A stretch of 64,000 nucleotides of DNA from Ascaphus truei. Its lineage: Eukaryota > Chordata > Amphibia > Anura > Ascaphidae. The stretch covers positions 4,127,644-4,191,643 of the forward strand of contig CM071569.1 of NCBI GenBank assembly GCA_036426205.1. The letters run 5' to 3'. Positions within the stretch are counted from its first letter, which is position 1; the number at the start of each line of letters is the position of its first letter. The position numbers and the translations under genes are program-made. The notes beneath the pieces were generated by a model that worked only from the letters and a program-made list of their open reading frames with translations, ran no database searches and had not been told where the DNA came from. Shown here one piece after another: positions 34,566 to 47,163 of this stretch.

Positions 34566-35460
34566 CATAGGGACAATATATGATGGATGCTTTAATAGAC
34601 ATACAAGGATGACTATAATATGTCCTCAATACCATGTTTTGTTATTTTTGGTCAAAATAGAGAGCAGAAAATGTAGCCTATATGTGAGGGCACACCCTAT
34701 CTCAGTGCAATACAGTCATCCTAGCATGGTTATTAAAGTCTCCATCCTATATTGTCACTATGGGGGTCATGCACTAAACAGCGGAAAATTGCATTCGCCA
34801 GGGGTTTGAATTCGCCATGTTTTTGGCGTGTTGCGCTCGCTGTATGCAGGAAGGGCCGAATCCCTGGCGAATCACACATGCTGCTGGTGCACAACAACCA
34901 TAGTTCACAGCGGAGAAATTAAGGAAAGAATCCCTCATAGGTGCATCCAAAAACTATACAGTAAGTGCAGGTACTTTGTTGTACATATAAACAGACTGCT
35001 ATATGTAAATATAGAAAAAGGATGGAACCATAATGAATGTTGTATAGGGGGTAACCGATCCGTGGCAAATGAGAAATGGCCCAGATATATGTGAGGTAAA
35101 GACTTCCTGTGCAATCTGATGCCTGATGGGGAGGGAGGGGAGATGGAAGAGAAGGAACGAGCCGCATTGGAAGGAAGCCCCGCAACCGAAGCGCCCCCTG
35201 TGGGCTCTCCAACTCACTCAACCACTCCCCACAAGAACAGGTGTGCACGGAATGGTCCTCACACTGGCTCAGATGTAATAAAACTTAGGTATGAAAGTCC
35301 TGCTCCAGCGGAGACAAGTAAGTACTCACGGTACCCCCTCTTGAATGAGAAATTGCTCCTCCGAGCGTGCTTCAGCCTTGGAATCACTTGGAAGCTTAGA
35401 GCTGGAGTGATGAGGCGAGGCACTGCAATGATGATAGGGCTGGAGGCAGTATAGTAAAAT
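34566..35460. other. No host gene; upstream part of a possible PLE unit
   Basis: Overlapping open frames at 34.8-35.45 kb on both strands do not resemble known proteins. The 35100-35460 stretch, moderately GC-rich, may be the 5' part of a PLE terminal repeat ahead of the motif at 35511. Confidence 0.35.
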
Positions 35461-35510
35461 TTAAAGTTTAATGGATACACATGGCACAAACACACAGGAA
35501 CGGAACGAGA

Positions 35511-35583
35511 ATCCTCTGATGAGTTTCTCGCCACGTGGCGCTTTGCAAAGAGGGCCGCACAGTGAGAAAACGTGTCAGGGGAT
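35511..35583 (+). ncRNA. Possible hammerhead variant with enlarged stem II
   Basis: CTGATGA (35516-35522) is preceded by ATCCT and, 43 bases later, followed by GAAAACGTGTC (35566-35576) and AGGGGAT. The AC/GT stem III and a CCT/AGG stem I are in the expected positions. The stem II region contains the palindromes CGCCACGTGGCG and CTTTGCAAAG but does not close cleanly next to the core. It may be a decayed or expanded PLE hammerhead. Confidence 0.35.
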
Positions 35584-35679
35584 TCTTGTTCCATTCCTTT
35601 GTGTTCTTTTTGCGCTCTACTACCTGTAACCCCCTCACCCTGGCTTCCTTTAGGAGCAGACCACCTGCACTTCCTGGTT

Positions 35680-35950
35680 GCCATTGCCAGTTCAATGTTC
35701 CAAGTGCACAAAAAGGATCACACAAAAGATACCTGGAAGATATGCTAATAGCTGAATCAGATACCTCACACGCTACCTTAGACTTGTCAACACAATGTTG
35801 TCTGTATGGAAATGCTTTAGGAAGTGTGGCATGTGAGTCATTTAAATATACTTTGCATATCTCATTAGCATATCTCTAAGGTGTGCTCCTTTTTTGAGCA
35901 CAGAGGTCTCTCCTTATGTTATTTAGAGGGAGACTTGAGGGGATAGATAT
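35680..35950 (+). repeat. Unclassified repeat, pair with 56280-56700
   Basis: Shared order: 'gccagttcaatg', 'cacaaaaagga', 'tgtatggaaat', 'catttaaatatactttgcatat', 'gtgctccttt' and 'gaggggata'. Identity is about 80% in the right half. Confidence 0.55.
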
Positions 35951-36550
35951 ATATATACACATATACACATAAACATGTATATATACAAATTGAGACACAC
36001 TAGTAAAACAGGTCACCCCCAACCTTTCCTCTCTCTAGTCAGCAGTGATAAAGAATTTGAATGCAAAAACTTCCTTAATGAGATTTTTTTTTATCATAAA
36101 AAGACATACAATACAAATACATATGTAGCACATTCAGATGCCTCCATAACCAATTATAAAAAGGTCACAACTGTGTGCTAGAGGAGGATATATTTGTATT
36201 TTTTGTAACAACGCAAAAGAGTGGATACATGTTGCAGTGTGTATAGCTGTCTGCACCCACTCATAGGCTTGCATTGCCTCGTTAATGTTTGCCTTCCTAT
36301 ATTTTCCATTTGTAATGTCCTCTTTATTTTGTGTCACTTAAATTTCATTCCTGTTCCTTCGTTTTGCCTCTTGCCTCGTATTCATTGCAGAACAGTAGCG
36401 TAACATTTGAAGGCACCGTTTCCTAAAGGCTCAAATCGAATGATTTCTGTGCCGTCCGCTTTCCCTAATCACCATGAAGGAAATGCAATGCAAGGAATGA
36501 TGATAAAATCTGTGTGTGATGTGCTGGGGCTTCCGGTTATTCACGGAGTA
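35951..36550. other. No gene seen
   Basis: A short run of 'tatata' and 'acacata' near 35950-35985, otherwise unassigned. Confidence 0.4.
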
Positions 36551-36638
36551 CAGCGGTGCTCAACTCCCATCCTCAAGACCCCCAACAGGATTTAAGGATA
36601 CCCCAGCTTCAGCCCAGGAGGCTCAATCAGTGGCACCT
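36551..36638. mobile_element. Partial palindromic hAT MITE, copy 8
   Basis: Left half only, from CAGCGGTGCTC to 'ggctcaatcagtggcacc'. Confidence 0.6.
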
Positions 36639-36719
36639 TTGCACCAGTAGAAGCTTACAGCCTAAAATATTAGTGATTTAATTACTAGGCCAAACTCTCA
36701 ACTTTTTACTGCTATTAAA

Positions 36720-37170
36720 TTGATCTTTTCACCTTTTGTCTCTTACTCAATCGTTCTCTGTCATTTACTTTTCTTCCTTTTTCGTCTTTATTTCGCTCTC
36801 ACTTTTTCTTTCATTCGCTTCTCCCTTCCTTTCCTTTCCTTTATCTCTTTCTACTTATACCCTGTCTTTCTCTTTTCATTCTTTCTTCCTTCCCTTTTCG
36901 TTATTTCTCTTGTTTCCCCCCCCCCCCGTTTTTCTCTTTCTTTCCTGCCCTCTATCTCGTTCTTCCTTTTTCATTCTCTCTGTCTCTCTCTCGCCTTCAT
37001 TTCTTCTTCCTGATTTTCTTTTCCTTCGCAATTTTTAATCTCTTCATTTCTTTCTTACTTTTCTCTTGCTCCTTCTTTCCCACGTTTTAACCTTTCACTC
37101 TTTCTTTTCTTCCTTCTCACTGTTTCCCTGCGTTTCTCTCTCCCTTCCTTTCTTTTTCTTTCCTTCCTCA
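36720..37170. repeat. Pyrimidine-rich (CTTT/CTTC)n tract
   Basis: About 450 bp of almost pure C and T on the plus strand, with TTTC and TTCC units and a C run near 36918-36927. Phe/Ser-rich open frames here are composition artefacts. A PLE-tail fragment ('tcattacccagaatcctttgctgcagtgg') follows at 37190-37300. Confidence 0.75.
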
Positions 37171-37300
37171 CATTAATATTGTCACACTCTGAGTGCTCAG
37201 TAGCATGTCATTACCCAGAATCCTTTGCTGCAGTGGAAGTATGGTATGCTGTGCGATTAGCGGGCACGGCATGTTTATGGGCCTGTCTCAGACATGTGAA

Positions 37301-39560
37301 CATGCTAATAAGTATTATTTATAATTGCTATTGTCTCACGACACTAGATGTAAAACCACTTGTGTGAAACAAGAGCAATTAACACTGTTATTCACTGTGT
37401 TCATCAAAAGAATTTTCTGCCTGTGTGCATTCGAGTTACACATTTCGCCCAGACAGGAATCACGTGAGCCCATTAGCACTGCAGCTAGCCTTAATTCTGC
37501 ATATGCACCCACTGGATTACAAATTTGTTATTTTTTTTTTAGATGGATCTTTTAATAAATACATTAATTTCTAAACTCCTCGGCGAGTCAAAGGAATGTC
37601 AAGAGGTCGGTCAAAATGTGTTTTCCATTCTTTTTTTTCCATTGCGTGTTGATGTGCCATTTATAAAAATGATTATGCCTGTTTGATGGTCATTAACCTG
37701 TTAAATGCCAGAGGGGCGTACAACGCGTGGTGAACGTTCCTGCTGTTACGTGAGCAGCTGAAGGAGCAGAAATAGGATCCTGGAATCCTTTCCTTAGCAG
37801 ATTGCCTGTGGGTTCCTTCTTGGCTCCCAGACAGTAATTACCATTGCTGGGAAATATACAAGTGGAAATGATACCGTCTGTAAAATGAGAGTTTATCCTG
37901 AAAATTGATGCCATCAAAGGTTAAGAAATTAATTTTGGATGATTATTTCCCAGGCTTTCCCCTCGTTCCCTATGTCATGTCCCAGTGACAAATTGATTCT
38001 TTTTACTAGTCACGGTCACGGGTCAGGACTAAGTTATAGTGTTCAGCGTTTAATGAGGCTTGGTTCGGAGACCTCAATAATTTAACCACATGTAGGTTGT
38101 ATGACTAGCAATCATAACTCTACATGAATTAGTAAGAAAGATATCTCCCCAAGCTAGATATGTACTCCATAACTTTCTTACTTTTTACGTGGATGTCCAG
38201 ACATATCATCACTCATTTTGTCAGTCTCATTCATTTGTAACATGAGCAGCCTTATAGGCTTCAATGAAGTCAGCACTTCACAATTAAAATAGCATTATTT
38301 TTGTCCTTGGAAATTAACATCTCTGTTTATCATTAACTGCTGTATATCATTTAACATAGGGCATCCCATTCTGCACCTCTGACTAACTCCACCTCTGGTG
38401 CTGGATGCTATTATTTCTAAGCTTTCTTTATCGCTGTGTAGTAGAGTGACATTATTCTATGACACCAGCCTGTGATCTTAACTCACTCACCTGTATGTGA
38501 GATAAATACATCTGTGGTCAAACGGCCATTAAAAACTATTTTCATCACAAATTGCCATAGTAAAGATGTAACCAGCCGTACCAATAATGTGACCCTGGGT
38601 GAAACGCCGAAAAACTGAGCCACTTGGGGAGCACGACAGTGCTGGGGGGTACATTCTTTGGGACCGCTCACTGCGTTAATACTTCTGAGCCACATTTGGC
38701 GTTGTCACGTGACTGTGTGTGCTCACGACCATGCGAATGGTAAATCCAGCTACATCTGTATATAGACCCCTGTGACTTTTATTCTCTGCTTCTAAAAGAC
38801 ACACAAACTCAACAATTTTACAGCACCGTATTCCCTTGAAAGGGAGGGATAGTTTTACGGTGGTCCTATTGTATTGGAATATGTGCAAAAAGACTAATGG
38901 TAGTTTACACACAGTCTCCCGACCCCAAAGCTGGAGCTAAACGGGAGCTATAAAAGTGCACCCGGTTTATCACACAATAAATTCCCACAGGATCCAATGG
39001 GATTTTTGGGGTCAATAAATGATGCAGTTTTTGCTCCAGTTTTGAGACAAACCCCGCCACTTTTCTCTTGCCTTGATAAAGCAGGTTTGGCATGGCTCCC
39101 TTTGGTACTCATGCATCAATGTTAATTTGGTACTATTTTGGGGGCCAACGATTGCACCAGATTTATCAAAGAAAACATGTATCGCTTTCAATAGTATTTT
39201 ATTCTCCAAACGTTATTTTACACTAAATTTAGCAAGTATATCAAGAAGCAAAATAAAGCTCAGATATATATATATAATTGTGCGCCTCACAAATCACAAA
39301 AGTCCCTTGATCAAATGTAAATAATGTTACATCCTAGGCAAAGATGAGAAGGGAATATGATGCAATGGCCTCATGAAGACTAATGTTCCAGGCTGTCATC
39401 CTCATTCTCTCCCCATAGTGGTCTGAAGTCACTGTTTCATGTTGCAGTATTTTGCCAGCTTTTGAGACGCCGCTGAGGATAAGTGTGTTTTGCATAGTAA
39501 TGTATATCAGTAACAAGACATTTGAAATAAGTAACAGTGAAATATTTAATTAATCTCCGG
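37301..39560. other. No gene recognised
   Basis: Mostly single-copy-looking AT-rich DNA. 'gaccctgggtgaaacgcc' near 38590-38613 resembles the end of a PLE ribozyme arm but lacks the core. 39010-39175 shares motifs with the repeat at 28.9 kb. Confidence 0.35.
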
Positions 39561-39655
39561 TCACTTTAGCAGATTGAATCCATTGAAGCTACGCAGGGCG
39601 CTGTACTGGATGTAACCTCTCTGCCTGCCCTTCTTGAAGTCTTTGTTAACAAACT
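39561..39655 (-). CDS. Candidate terminal coding exon of an unknown host gene
   Basis: On the minus strand a strong splice acceptor (pyrimidine-rich 'tcatcttcctgttgtgtag') precedes a 95-base segment that stays open to a TGA. It encodes 30 residues beginning FVNKDFKKGRQRGYIQY and ending RSFNGFNLLK. Codon choice is balanced and GC-rich at third positions (GAC, TTC, AAG, GGC, CTG), unlike the AT-rich surroundings. With the junction after TAG the first codon is split (phase 1); with the junction after TAGAG the reading is phase 0. No transposon family matches it. I cannot name the protein. Earlier exons would lie at higher coordinates on the minus strand or outside the window, and none were identified, so this could still be a chance frame. 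Confidence 0.4.
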
Positions 39656-42600
39656 CTACACAACAGGAAGATGAATACATGTTTAGTAAACACTTTACTA
39701 GAAGAAAAACATACATTATGTATAGAGCACTGAAATGAATAAACAGATTATTTACATATTCTCAGGATATATGACAACATTTTGACATAAAAAGAATTAC
39801 CATTTTATGTATCCTCATAAAGACTTATACACCCACTGTGTGGAACGAGAGCTCGTTCTGTCCCTTAATTCCTTAGAAATGAGATGAAGCAGCTGCCTGC
39901 TTGGGTACCTTCTCTCATTTTCTGCACAATATGCCACATATATTGCTATCTTACCAACTGGCTTTTTGGATAGATGCAGGTATCACAAGCTTTACTCTTA
40001 GCTCATTTGGGGCCGTACAGTTATTATTACTGTTGGAAAGATGTGTCATATTATGAGTTAGTGGCCTGAGTTCAATAACTATGTCCCAGGGCTGGAGGGA
40101 TTTTGATTTAGAGTCACTAAATTAGAACATTAATAATTGAATTTTGGCCAAAATGTCACATATTTATTGCCCAAAACATGGTCTTATTTCATCATTACTT
40201 ATATTACGTAGAAATAGTAGTGTCATTAATTCTAGAAATACTGGAGACCCATTCACTGTACATTTTTCATCTGTTTAGTTCTGTCAATATCATACAGTAC
40301 AGATATCGAAAAGGATATGCTCTAACTCGACCTTCTCACACTGGTTAACCGTAAAAAAGGGATGTTTTCTCTCCTGTGTTATATATTGTATCTTTCTTTC
40401 GGCCTAATAGCAACAGTGCTTTCATCCTCTTACTTTATTGTTTGTTGTTGTTATCCTTTGTATTGGATACTCATGCCCTGTATTGTAATGTCTGTCTGCT
40501 ATCTATGTAAATTAGTGCGTGCATCACTGTTACAATACTTATATAAAAAATATACATACATATTAAACAAGCTACAGTACTAGCTGAACTGTTTGATGGC
40601 TGTGATGTATTTTTTGCCTATAAATACATGCATATGTATAATACATGTTATTGCATATACTAAGATTTGGGAAACAATAGTAGCGTATTAAATCAGTTTG
40701 TGAGCATAATATGTATTTTGTTCTTATGCAGGATCTAGTATTTATTCCACCTCTTTCCACAGTGGTATAATGTCTTATAGATGCAGTCCCACTCTGTCAC
40801 TCCAAAAAAATATATATCTTTTTTTAGAAATTGCCTTCCCTTTCGCTTAATTTTCAGTCCCCTTTCCCATCACATACCTCATTGTACATTGGTTTGCCGG
40901 GGAAAGTTAGGTTTGAAGCACCCATCATGATTTTCCAAAATCCAGTCAAGTTGAAGATCCCAGGCTTAAGTTTTCAAAACTGATAAACATACAGTATCAC
41001 ATAATGAATTGAGCAGTAGAATGGTACAGATTTGTCACATTGCTTGATTGCAACTCCAGTTTAAGTTGCTGAGGTTTTTAACCAGTTCAGCTGCTTTCAT
41101 CTCAGGCCTGGCTTCTCTAGCCATCATATTTTCTTCCATGCTGCCCCATTGAAAAACTAATTGAAGAGCCTGGTTTCTAGTGACAGACCTGAAGCATCAC
41201 TGGCTATTCTGTATTTATTACACATTGACAGATCACAACAGGAAGGGTTGCATTAAAACTGTTTGCAGGGCTTTGCTAGCAGTGTCTCTATCTGATTCTA
41301 TTCACTGCTTGTTCAACAGCACTAAGAAAAACATATCTATATGCAGAAGTCTATTGCAGTATCTCAGCTCCACTATACTCTCACATTGTCTGTTATTGCC
41401 TAAGTGGTGCATAACTGAAATTGATTCTTTGACCATGCTCACTCAATAGATGCCAATAGGGTCTTGGTAATATGATGGAGAGATGGATAACACAGCCAGC
41501 TCCCATAGGGAATATGATTTCGATTACTAGCTAACTTTCCGTCCCCTTAAATTTAATGTGGCCTAAGGGAATAATTTCTCAGCTTCTATCCATTATTTAT
41601 TATTTTATTGATTTATTGGCAAAGCTGTATTGTAGTGTACACAATTAAACACATATACAGATAAACCATACCCGACCCCTAACAATAATGTTTGATCCTT
41701 CAGAACCATAAAAACGCCCATGGATCAAACTCGGATAAACCTTTAACGTTATGGTGGTCTCTTCCAAGTCGTTCTAGACATACACTCCCACGATAAGCGG
41801 GTTACTTAATCAACTGTAATAGTGCCAATTGGGCACGTTCGCATGGAAACTCCCTTTGACTTTAATGTGAGTTTCCATTCATTAGTGCCAAATTTTCACT
41901 GTCACGCTTTAATGAAGTCTTGAATTTTCTCCTAATTAAAACATAGGCAGCCATAATAAAATGAGCAGAAGGGATGACATATGCCACTCAGGCCCAAAAG
42001 GTTGTATTCGAATTTACAATTACAGTATGGTAGATGTCAATGTTCACAGACCTATGGAATTTGATCTCCAATGCTACATATCAGAGGGAAAAGTATAAGG
42101 AGAACGTCAGTGAGTGGGAAGTGATTGTAATATGGGAGGAGATGAAATTGAGGAGGGTCGACAAGTAAAACATTAATAGAGCGATTCTACCTACTAGAAA
42201 AATAGGAAGGAATGTGGGAACAGATAATGAAGTAGAGGTTGTGTAGTGTGATTCATATGTTTGAGGAAGGTATGGAATATGTAATAGGAGGAGGAAATAT
42301 GCGACCGATATACTGAAAGGAATGCTTAAGTTCTAGTGATTGGGGCAGAAGTCCCATGGAAGGGCAGGTGGAAGGAGAAGTCCAAGATAATAAGGAGAGG
42401 TGTTGTCTTCGGGAAGTGGTAGTGAGAAGCTGACATCTGATGGTGTTTATTGGTGGAGAAGCTGAAATCTTGTGAGTGCCCCCCAAAAAGAGGAATTGTA
42501 GTTTTCAAGTTGGGGGAGGAAGAAGGTGAAGAGTTTAGTTGAAAATGTATTTTTAGTAAAAGCTTACAGATGGAGAGTGTCACATTGCCCTTGGATGATA

Positions 42601-43860
42601 ACACAAAAAATCCTGTGGTAATACAGAATATCACATCATTTCCATAGGATTCAATGGCAGTGGCAATGCAGAATTTCACAAAATACCTCTCCATAAAGCA
42701 CCCAAGGGTAACATGATACCCGCTACTACTGTACGTGTGTGAGAGTTTGCATAAGGGTGTGTTCTGATAAATCCCTGTTCTTCATACTGACTGGCTTCCT
42801 TATATAAAATTATGACTTATGATATTACCAAAAGGTCAACCGAAAATTCAAATATTAAAGGCAATACTGATTGATATGAGAAAGGGTTATGGGAAAGGCA
42901 TTTGCAGTGGTAATAATGTTATCACAATATATTATTACATTTTCTATAACACGATGGTGCTTGCATAGGATATCCTATTTACCATAACATACCATAAAAA
43001 ACATATTTTCAGCTGACAAATGTGTGTGTTTACGTGTGTGTGCTCCTGTGTGTGCAGTGTGTGTCTGCGCCACTGCCAACGAGGATGGCTAGCTGATTAG
43101 ATCCTATTTAAATGAAATTACCTGTCGCTGAAACACGCACACATAGGAAAAAAAGAGAGAGCCATTGTGAGCGAAGAAAAGACAGATAGAGAAGAGCAGC
43201 GAGGATAAACGAGCCTGGGAAGAGATTGTATCCAGAAATTGGATTCAGTGCATGCACTGTTAGGGTGCAGAATTTTTATTTAATTTCATAGCAAAATGTT
43301 CGCACTCTTATACATTAAGATGCACAATCTTGTTTCTATTCAGCCCCCGCAGGGAGTGAGAGGAACTCTAAGAGCTCATAAAAACAAACGTAATAGGATT
43401 AATAGGAATAAGTCATAAAAACATGTCTTTATTGTACAGATTTTGTACTAAATTGTAGTATTGATGAAGGGTGAAACGCAGATGCTTATCCAAACGTTAC
43501 ACGCTCTGGGGCCATAACCGAGCACGAGAAGCACCTCTGCATGCTAATGAAACGATGTTAGTGCCGGAAATCTTACCTGGAGCTATGAATTTCTCCTTAG
43601 GGAGCAAGGGAATTCAGTTTTCATATTCATTCATTTCTTATAACAATGTTCCTGTAATGAATCTTAACCCAGGCCTGGAGGGACAGTCTTTCTCTCCGAA
43701 GAGAGAGAAATTACATCTTTGGCCCCTATGTATCTCTACTCAGTAACAGGCACAGTATAGTGCTTTAAGGGTGTAATGAGTGTAAGGTTTGAACATGTTA
43801 TTCTTAATCATAATGTTAAATAGTTAAATATATGAAGAACAATAGTTTTTATAACCTTCA
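39656..43860. other. No gene recognised; intron-like or intergenic
   Basis: AT-rich, low in clear mobile elements, and the cleanest single-copy stretch of the window. A 122-codon minus-strand frame at 42326-42694 has repetitive-looking composition and no match. 43003-43075 is a weak (TG)n. 43464-43480 ('ttgatgaagggtgaaacgc') looks like a PLE arm lacking stem II. Confidence 0.4.
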
Positions 43861-43861
43861 T

Positions 43862-43960
43862 CGATGGGAAAGGCTCAACTGGACCGAAACGTTGGAATAT
43901 GTAATACAATAAATGTTTTTCCCATCATCACATCGTGTGCTCTGGATTTCTTCTATTTAC
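43862..43960 (+). ncRNA. Degenerate PLE hammerhead and 3' end
   Basis: 'cgatggg', then GGCTC/GGACC as an imperfect stem II, then GAAAC-GTTG (43886-43894), with the usual GTT-type stem III loop, and a 3' end reading 'aataaatgttttt' and 'gtgctctggatttctt'. The first core box is damaged. Confidence 0.4.
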
Positions 43961-45077
43961 AGGATTTTTGTGTAAGGCCCTTCCATTAGGCACCGATTGG
44001 AAAAAAAAAATCAGTTTTGTCTTGTTTTTCATGTTGTAAGAGGACGGATATCAGGTTGTAACGTGTCAAGCGGGGAGTTGGAGTAGAAAATTCTGAATTC
44101 AGGCTGTTGAAAATATTCATTATATAATTTATTTTCCTGCTAAAAACTACTGATTGGCGTCAGAATGCGGCTTGTGATGTTTCGCCCATCCCACGATGTG
44201 GCGGTATAAAATATAGCATTATCCACAGTGATCGCCACCTCTATTTCTGAGTCTCCTGAAGTAAAATGTGGAAGTATAATTTGCTGTTAAGTGGCAATAG
44301 CTTTTTGATGGCATACACAGTGTGCTATGAAAAGTTACTAGTGGAAAGATGTCACTTTTCTCTTACTAGGAACTTCGTTTCCTTAAGTTTTTCTCAAATA
44401 TGCCCCATTTATTAAACAAGATCTGAAAACAAAATTCAGGGTATGGTGTGGAACTGTAATTCTAGATATCGGCCGGAGAAGAGATTGTGAGAAAGTGGGT
44501 AGACAAATGGTCAAAATAAGAGAACTGAATGGTCTTTGTCTGCTGCTAGTTTCTTTGTTTCTATTTCTAGGAGTCCTATCTATCCCACGTCACCCCATAA
44601 TGACAATTAGATCTGTGTAAAGGATTGCTTGAGCAATAGAGATGGACTTTGTGACAAATGAGGGACAGTGAGAATGGGCGCCAGCAGGAAGGTGCAAACA
44701 TAAGTATCCATCCATCAATGCTGATTAGCTACAGAGAGTGAGGCAAAGATCGAGAGATCTGAAATAACAAATGGAGCCCAGTGAGAAGCAGGAGGCTCCT
44801 CCATCAGATACAGCCAGCACATCTGTTATGCAGCAGCTGAGGTTTCAGGATTGCCAATGACAAGTAAGCACATCTTGTCCCAGTGAGGAATTTTGCCAGC
44901 GTGAACATTTCAAGGGTTTATTTGTTTTCCAATATGAGTAAAGTACTTGCCTGCTGTCTCACCCCAATACTTATACACATATTGGAGCTGTTGTACTGTA
45001 TAGGCTAAGCTAAGAGCTGTATTGAACAGAGATAAAAGGAATTATGAATCTCCATAGGTGCCTGCCTGCTTACTCAG

Positions 45078-45107
<30 letters not shown>
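43961..45107. other. No gene; (AT)n at the end
   Basis: Unassigned sequence ending in (AT)n at about 45078-45105, next to the PLE end. Confidence 0.45.
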
Positions 45108-45109
<2 letters not shown>

Positions 45110-45765
45110 GCAGAAAAAAAGAGAAGAAAAAACGCCCGATCCTAGTGTGATACCGTTTTGAAAGATTTAATAAACTTTGAACATAACAACTTAAAACTCA
45201 CAAACATCCGAGTATTATGGGCATTGTATGAGTACAACTCATGTTCCAAAACTGCTTCAATCAGCCGCTGCTCCGCTCGCGCCGCTCCGGGATGTCCTCC
45301 CTCCTCCTTCTCGCTCATGGTGTTGCACTGTAAAGTGTCCTCCGGCAACCCGCAGACGTATACAAGAGTTCCTCTAATTAGGAGTTCCTAGGCAATAGCT
45401 CTTCACTGCAGCTCTTCACTCTGGCGTTTTGTGAAATTACATAGTACTGCTCACAACAACAACATGTAACCCTACGCGTTTCATCAGTCTAACGCTGATT
45501 TCATCAGTGGGTTGATTATGACTGGACTACTGAGACTTAAATATACCCCCGGTCCAATCACATGAGACTAAATCATTTAAAATTGTATACATATGATAAT
45601 AATCACATAACATCATTAATTAAAAGCAGAACCTAAATCATGATTGGAAATTACATATGCAATAATTGATAGAATTTTAAAACTTGAAGTGATTTAGGTT
45701 CTGCTTTTAATTAATGATGTAATATGATAATAATCACATGTATACAGTTTTAAATGATTTAGTCT
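45108..45765 (-). mobile_element. Penelope-like terminal repeat unit (antisense)
   Basis: Read on the minus strand this holds a 76-bp inverted repeat (45690-45765 with 45565-45640, 49-bp loop, near-perfect), then a hammerhead (45468-45513), then about 350 bp of moderately GC-rich non-coding tail ending in a C/T-rich stretch at 45108-45135. It abuts an (AT)n microsatellite. No reverse transcriptase is present, so it is a truncated or non-autonomous copy. The tail style ('gggcgttttttcttctc') resembles the end of the unit at 58289. Confidence 0.6.
45468..45513 (-). ncRNA. Hammerhead ribozyme motif (PLE type)
   Basis: Minus-strand order: AACCC(A), CTGATGA (45501-45507), stem II ATCAG/CTGAT (five pairs), GAAA (45479-45482), palindromic stem III ACGCGT (45474-45479), A as cleavage nucleotide, then GGGTT. 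Stem I is AACCC with GGGTT, five pairs, with one bulged A next to the core. The palindromic stem III suggests action as a dimer, as described for PLE and retrozyme hammerheads. Activity may be reduced by the bulge. Confidence 0.7.
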
Positions 45766-45899
45766 TCTCACACAGGTGACTAGCTACAGGATATCAAACC
45801 ACCTCCCATGCTTCTTCCAACCATGTTAATGAGCTAACATGAATATAATAATTACTTAAGAATACTTATGTTTGCTTTTTGAAACAAAAAAAACTGTAT

Positions 45900-46035
45900 G
45901 TATGTATACCTTTATTTAAAGAACATCCACAGTGTACTCAGCGCTTTACAAAAGAGACCATCCAAGAAATGACAATACAATAAGTGCAACAAACAAAATC
46001 AGAATCAGCCCTGAAGAGCTTACAATCTAAGTGGT
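45900..46035 (-). mobile_element. L2/MIR-like 3' tail (antisense)
   Basis: Minus strand reads 'cttagattgtaagctcttca', 'gtaaagcgctgagtacac', 'tttaaataaaggtatacata'. Same module as 58094-58258. Confidence 0.6.
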
Positions 46036-47070
46036 GTGTTGGGAGACTCACACAGAAGGCAGGGGAGGGAATAAGTGCAGTAGATGGCAGTGCTTGGCCA
46101 CACTGCTCAGTAGGAAGTTAGCACGTGCTGTGGGTATGTGACTGTAGAAAACAAGGTATAATTTCCCAGAGATTACTTCATCTGATGCTAGGAGGGAATA
46201 AACTTTTAAAGGACAACTTTTCAACTTAATGTAGATCAAAGACAGTGCAGTAGCTGAAGCATCCCTGCTGTTAGCCCAGTCAGCACCCCCATCTTTCCCC
46301 TTCTCACATGCCTCTAAATGACATGATTACCGGGCACTATATACAGTACTATGCCCAATACGTGGCATACAGTAATCTCTTCAAAGGAATCATTAGCTTG
46401 CACTACAAGATTTATAAGGAGAAAAAAACAAAAAGAATTTGAATTTCCTTTTTGGTTTCTTCCAAAAGTTTTTTCTCTTTAGGATTGAACTTCCACGGTG
46501 ACAGATGACTCACTGTATACAGTAAGAGCAGTGTATGGTTCTAACATGAGTTATACCCAGTAGTATCTTTGCACTAGATTCTCTTCAGCTCCACTTGTCA
46601 CTATCCTGACAAGAATGTAAGTGGGTCATTTGTGTTTGTAATGGGGTCTACTGCAGATTACATCATCAACACTCACCACTCCCACGCAACTTGTTTCATT
46701 ATGTTGAAATGGAATAGCAAATCTCTAACCATTTCTCTTTACACTGAGCTCTTTTTTGTTTTCCATGTCTGCCTTCTGTGACTCCCATTTCTTCATCTCT
46801 TTTACCTCCATTTTTGTTTCCGTGGTTTCATAGCTGTCTTCCCATATGTACAGATGTAGCAAGACACTTACTGTCCTTGTGGATGCCGAGAAAAATGCAG
46901 AAACACGCACCCGAATGCGGACCTTCCGTGGCCACAAGGACATCAAGGTTTGCGGTCTGGAACATTTAACTCGTCGGGGAGTGGGATAGGGGGAGGGATA
47001 GGTTTCAGTCACAGATAACATTCCAAGATGCATTGTTTTTAAGTAAAACCCTTGCTTGCATTATTTAATG
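46036..47070. other. No gene recognised
   Basis: A CpG-richer patch at 46850-46985 ('ggaccttccgtggccacaagg') reads open on both strands (102 codons minus, 63 plus). It looks like a repeat fragment rather than an exon, but I cannot name it. Confidence 0.35.
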
Positions 47071-47163
47071 TAACATCACGGAAGAGGAGATTATTGTATC
47101 TCGAAAACTCGCACAAATAAAAGCATTTCATTAGCCACAGAACGGTATCGTCTATTAATTTTT

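Noticed and set aside
35119..35879. Overlapping 111-150 codon frames on both strands
   Set aside because: They cover the presumed PLE terminal repeat and have no protein-like conservation.
42326..42694. 122-residue minus-strand gene
   Set aside because: Low-complexity Ser/His/Pro-rich tail and no recognised motif; likely chance in a repeat.
43460..43480. Hammerhead at 'ttgatgaagggtgaaacgc'
   Set aside because: Only five bases lie between the two core boxes, so stem II cannot form.
46725..47033. 102-residue minus-strand gene overlapping a 63-residue plus-strand frame
   Set aside because: Both strands are open across the same CpG-rich patch, which looks like a repeat fragment; no family recognised.
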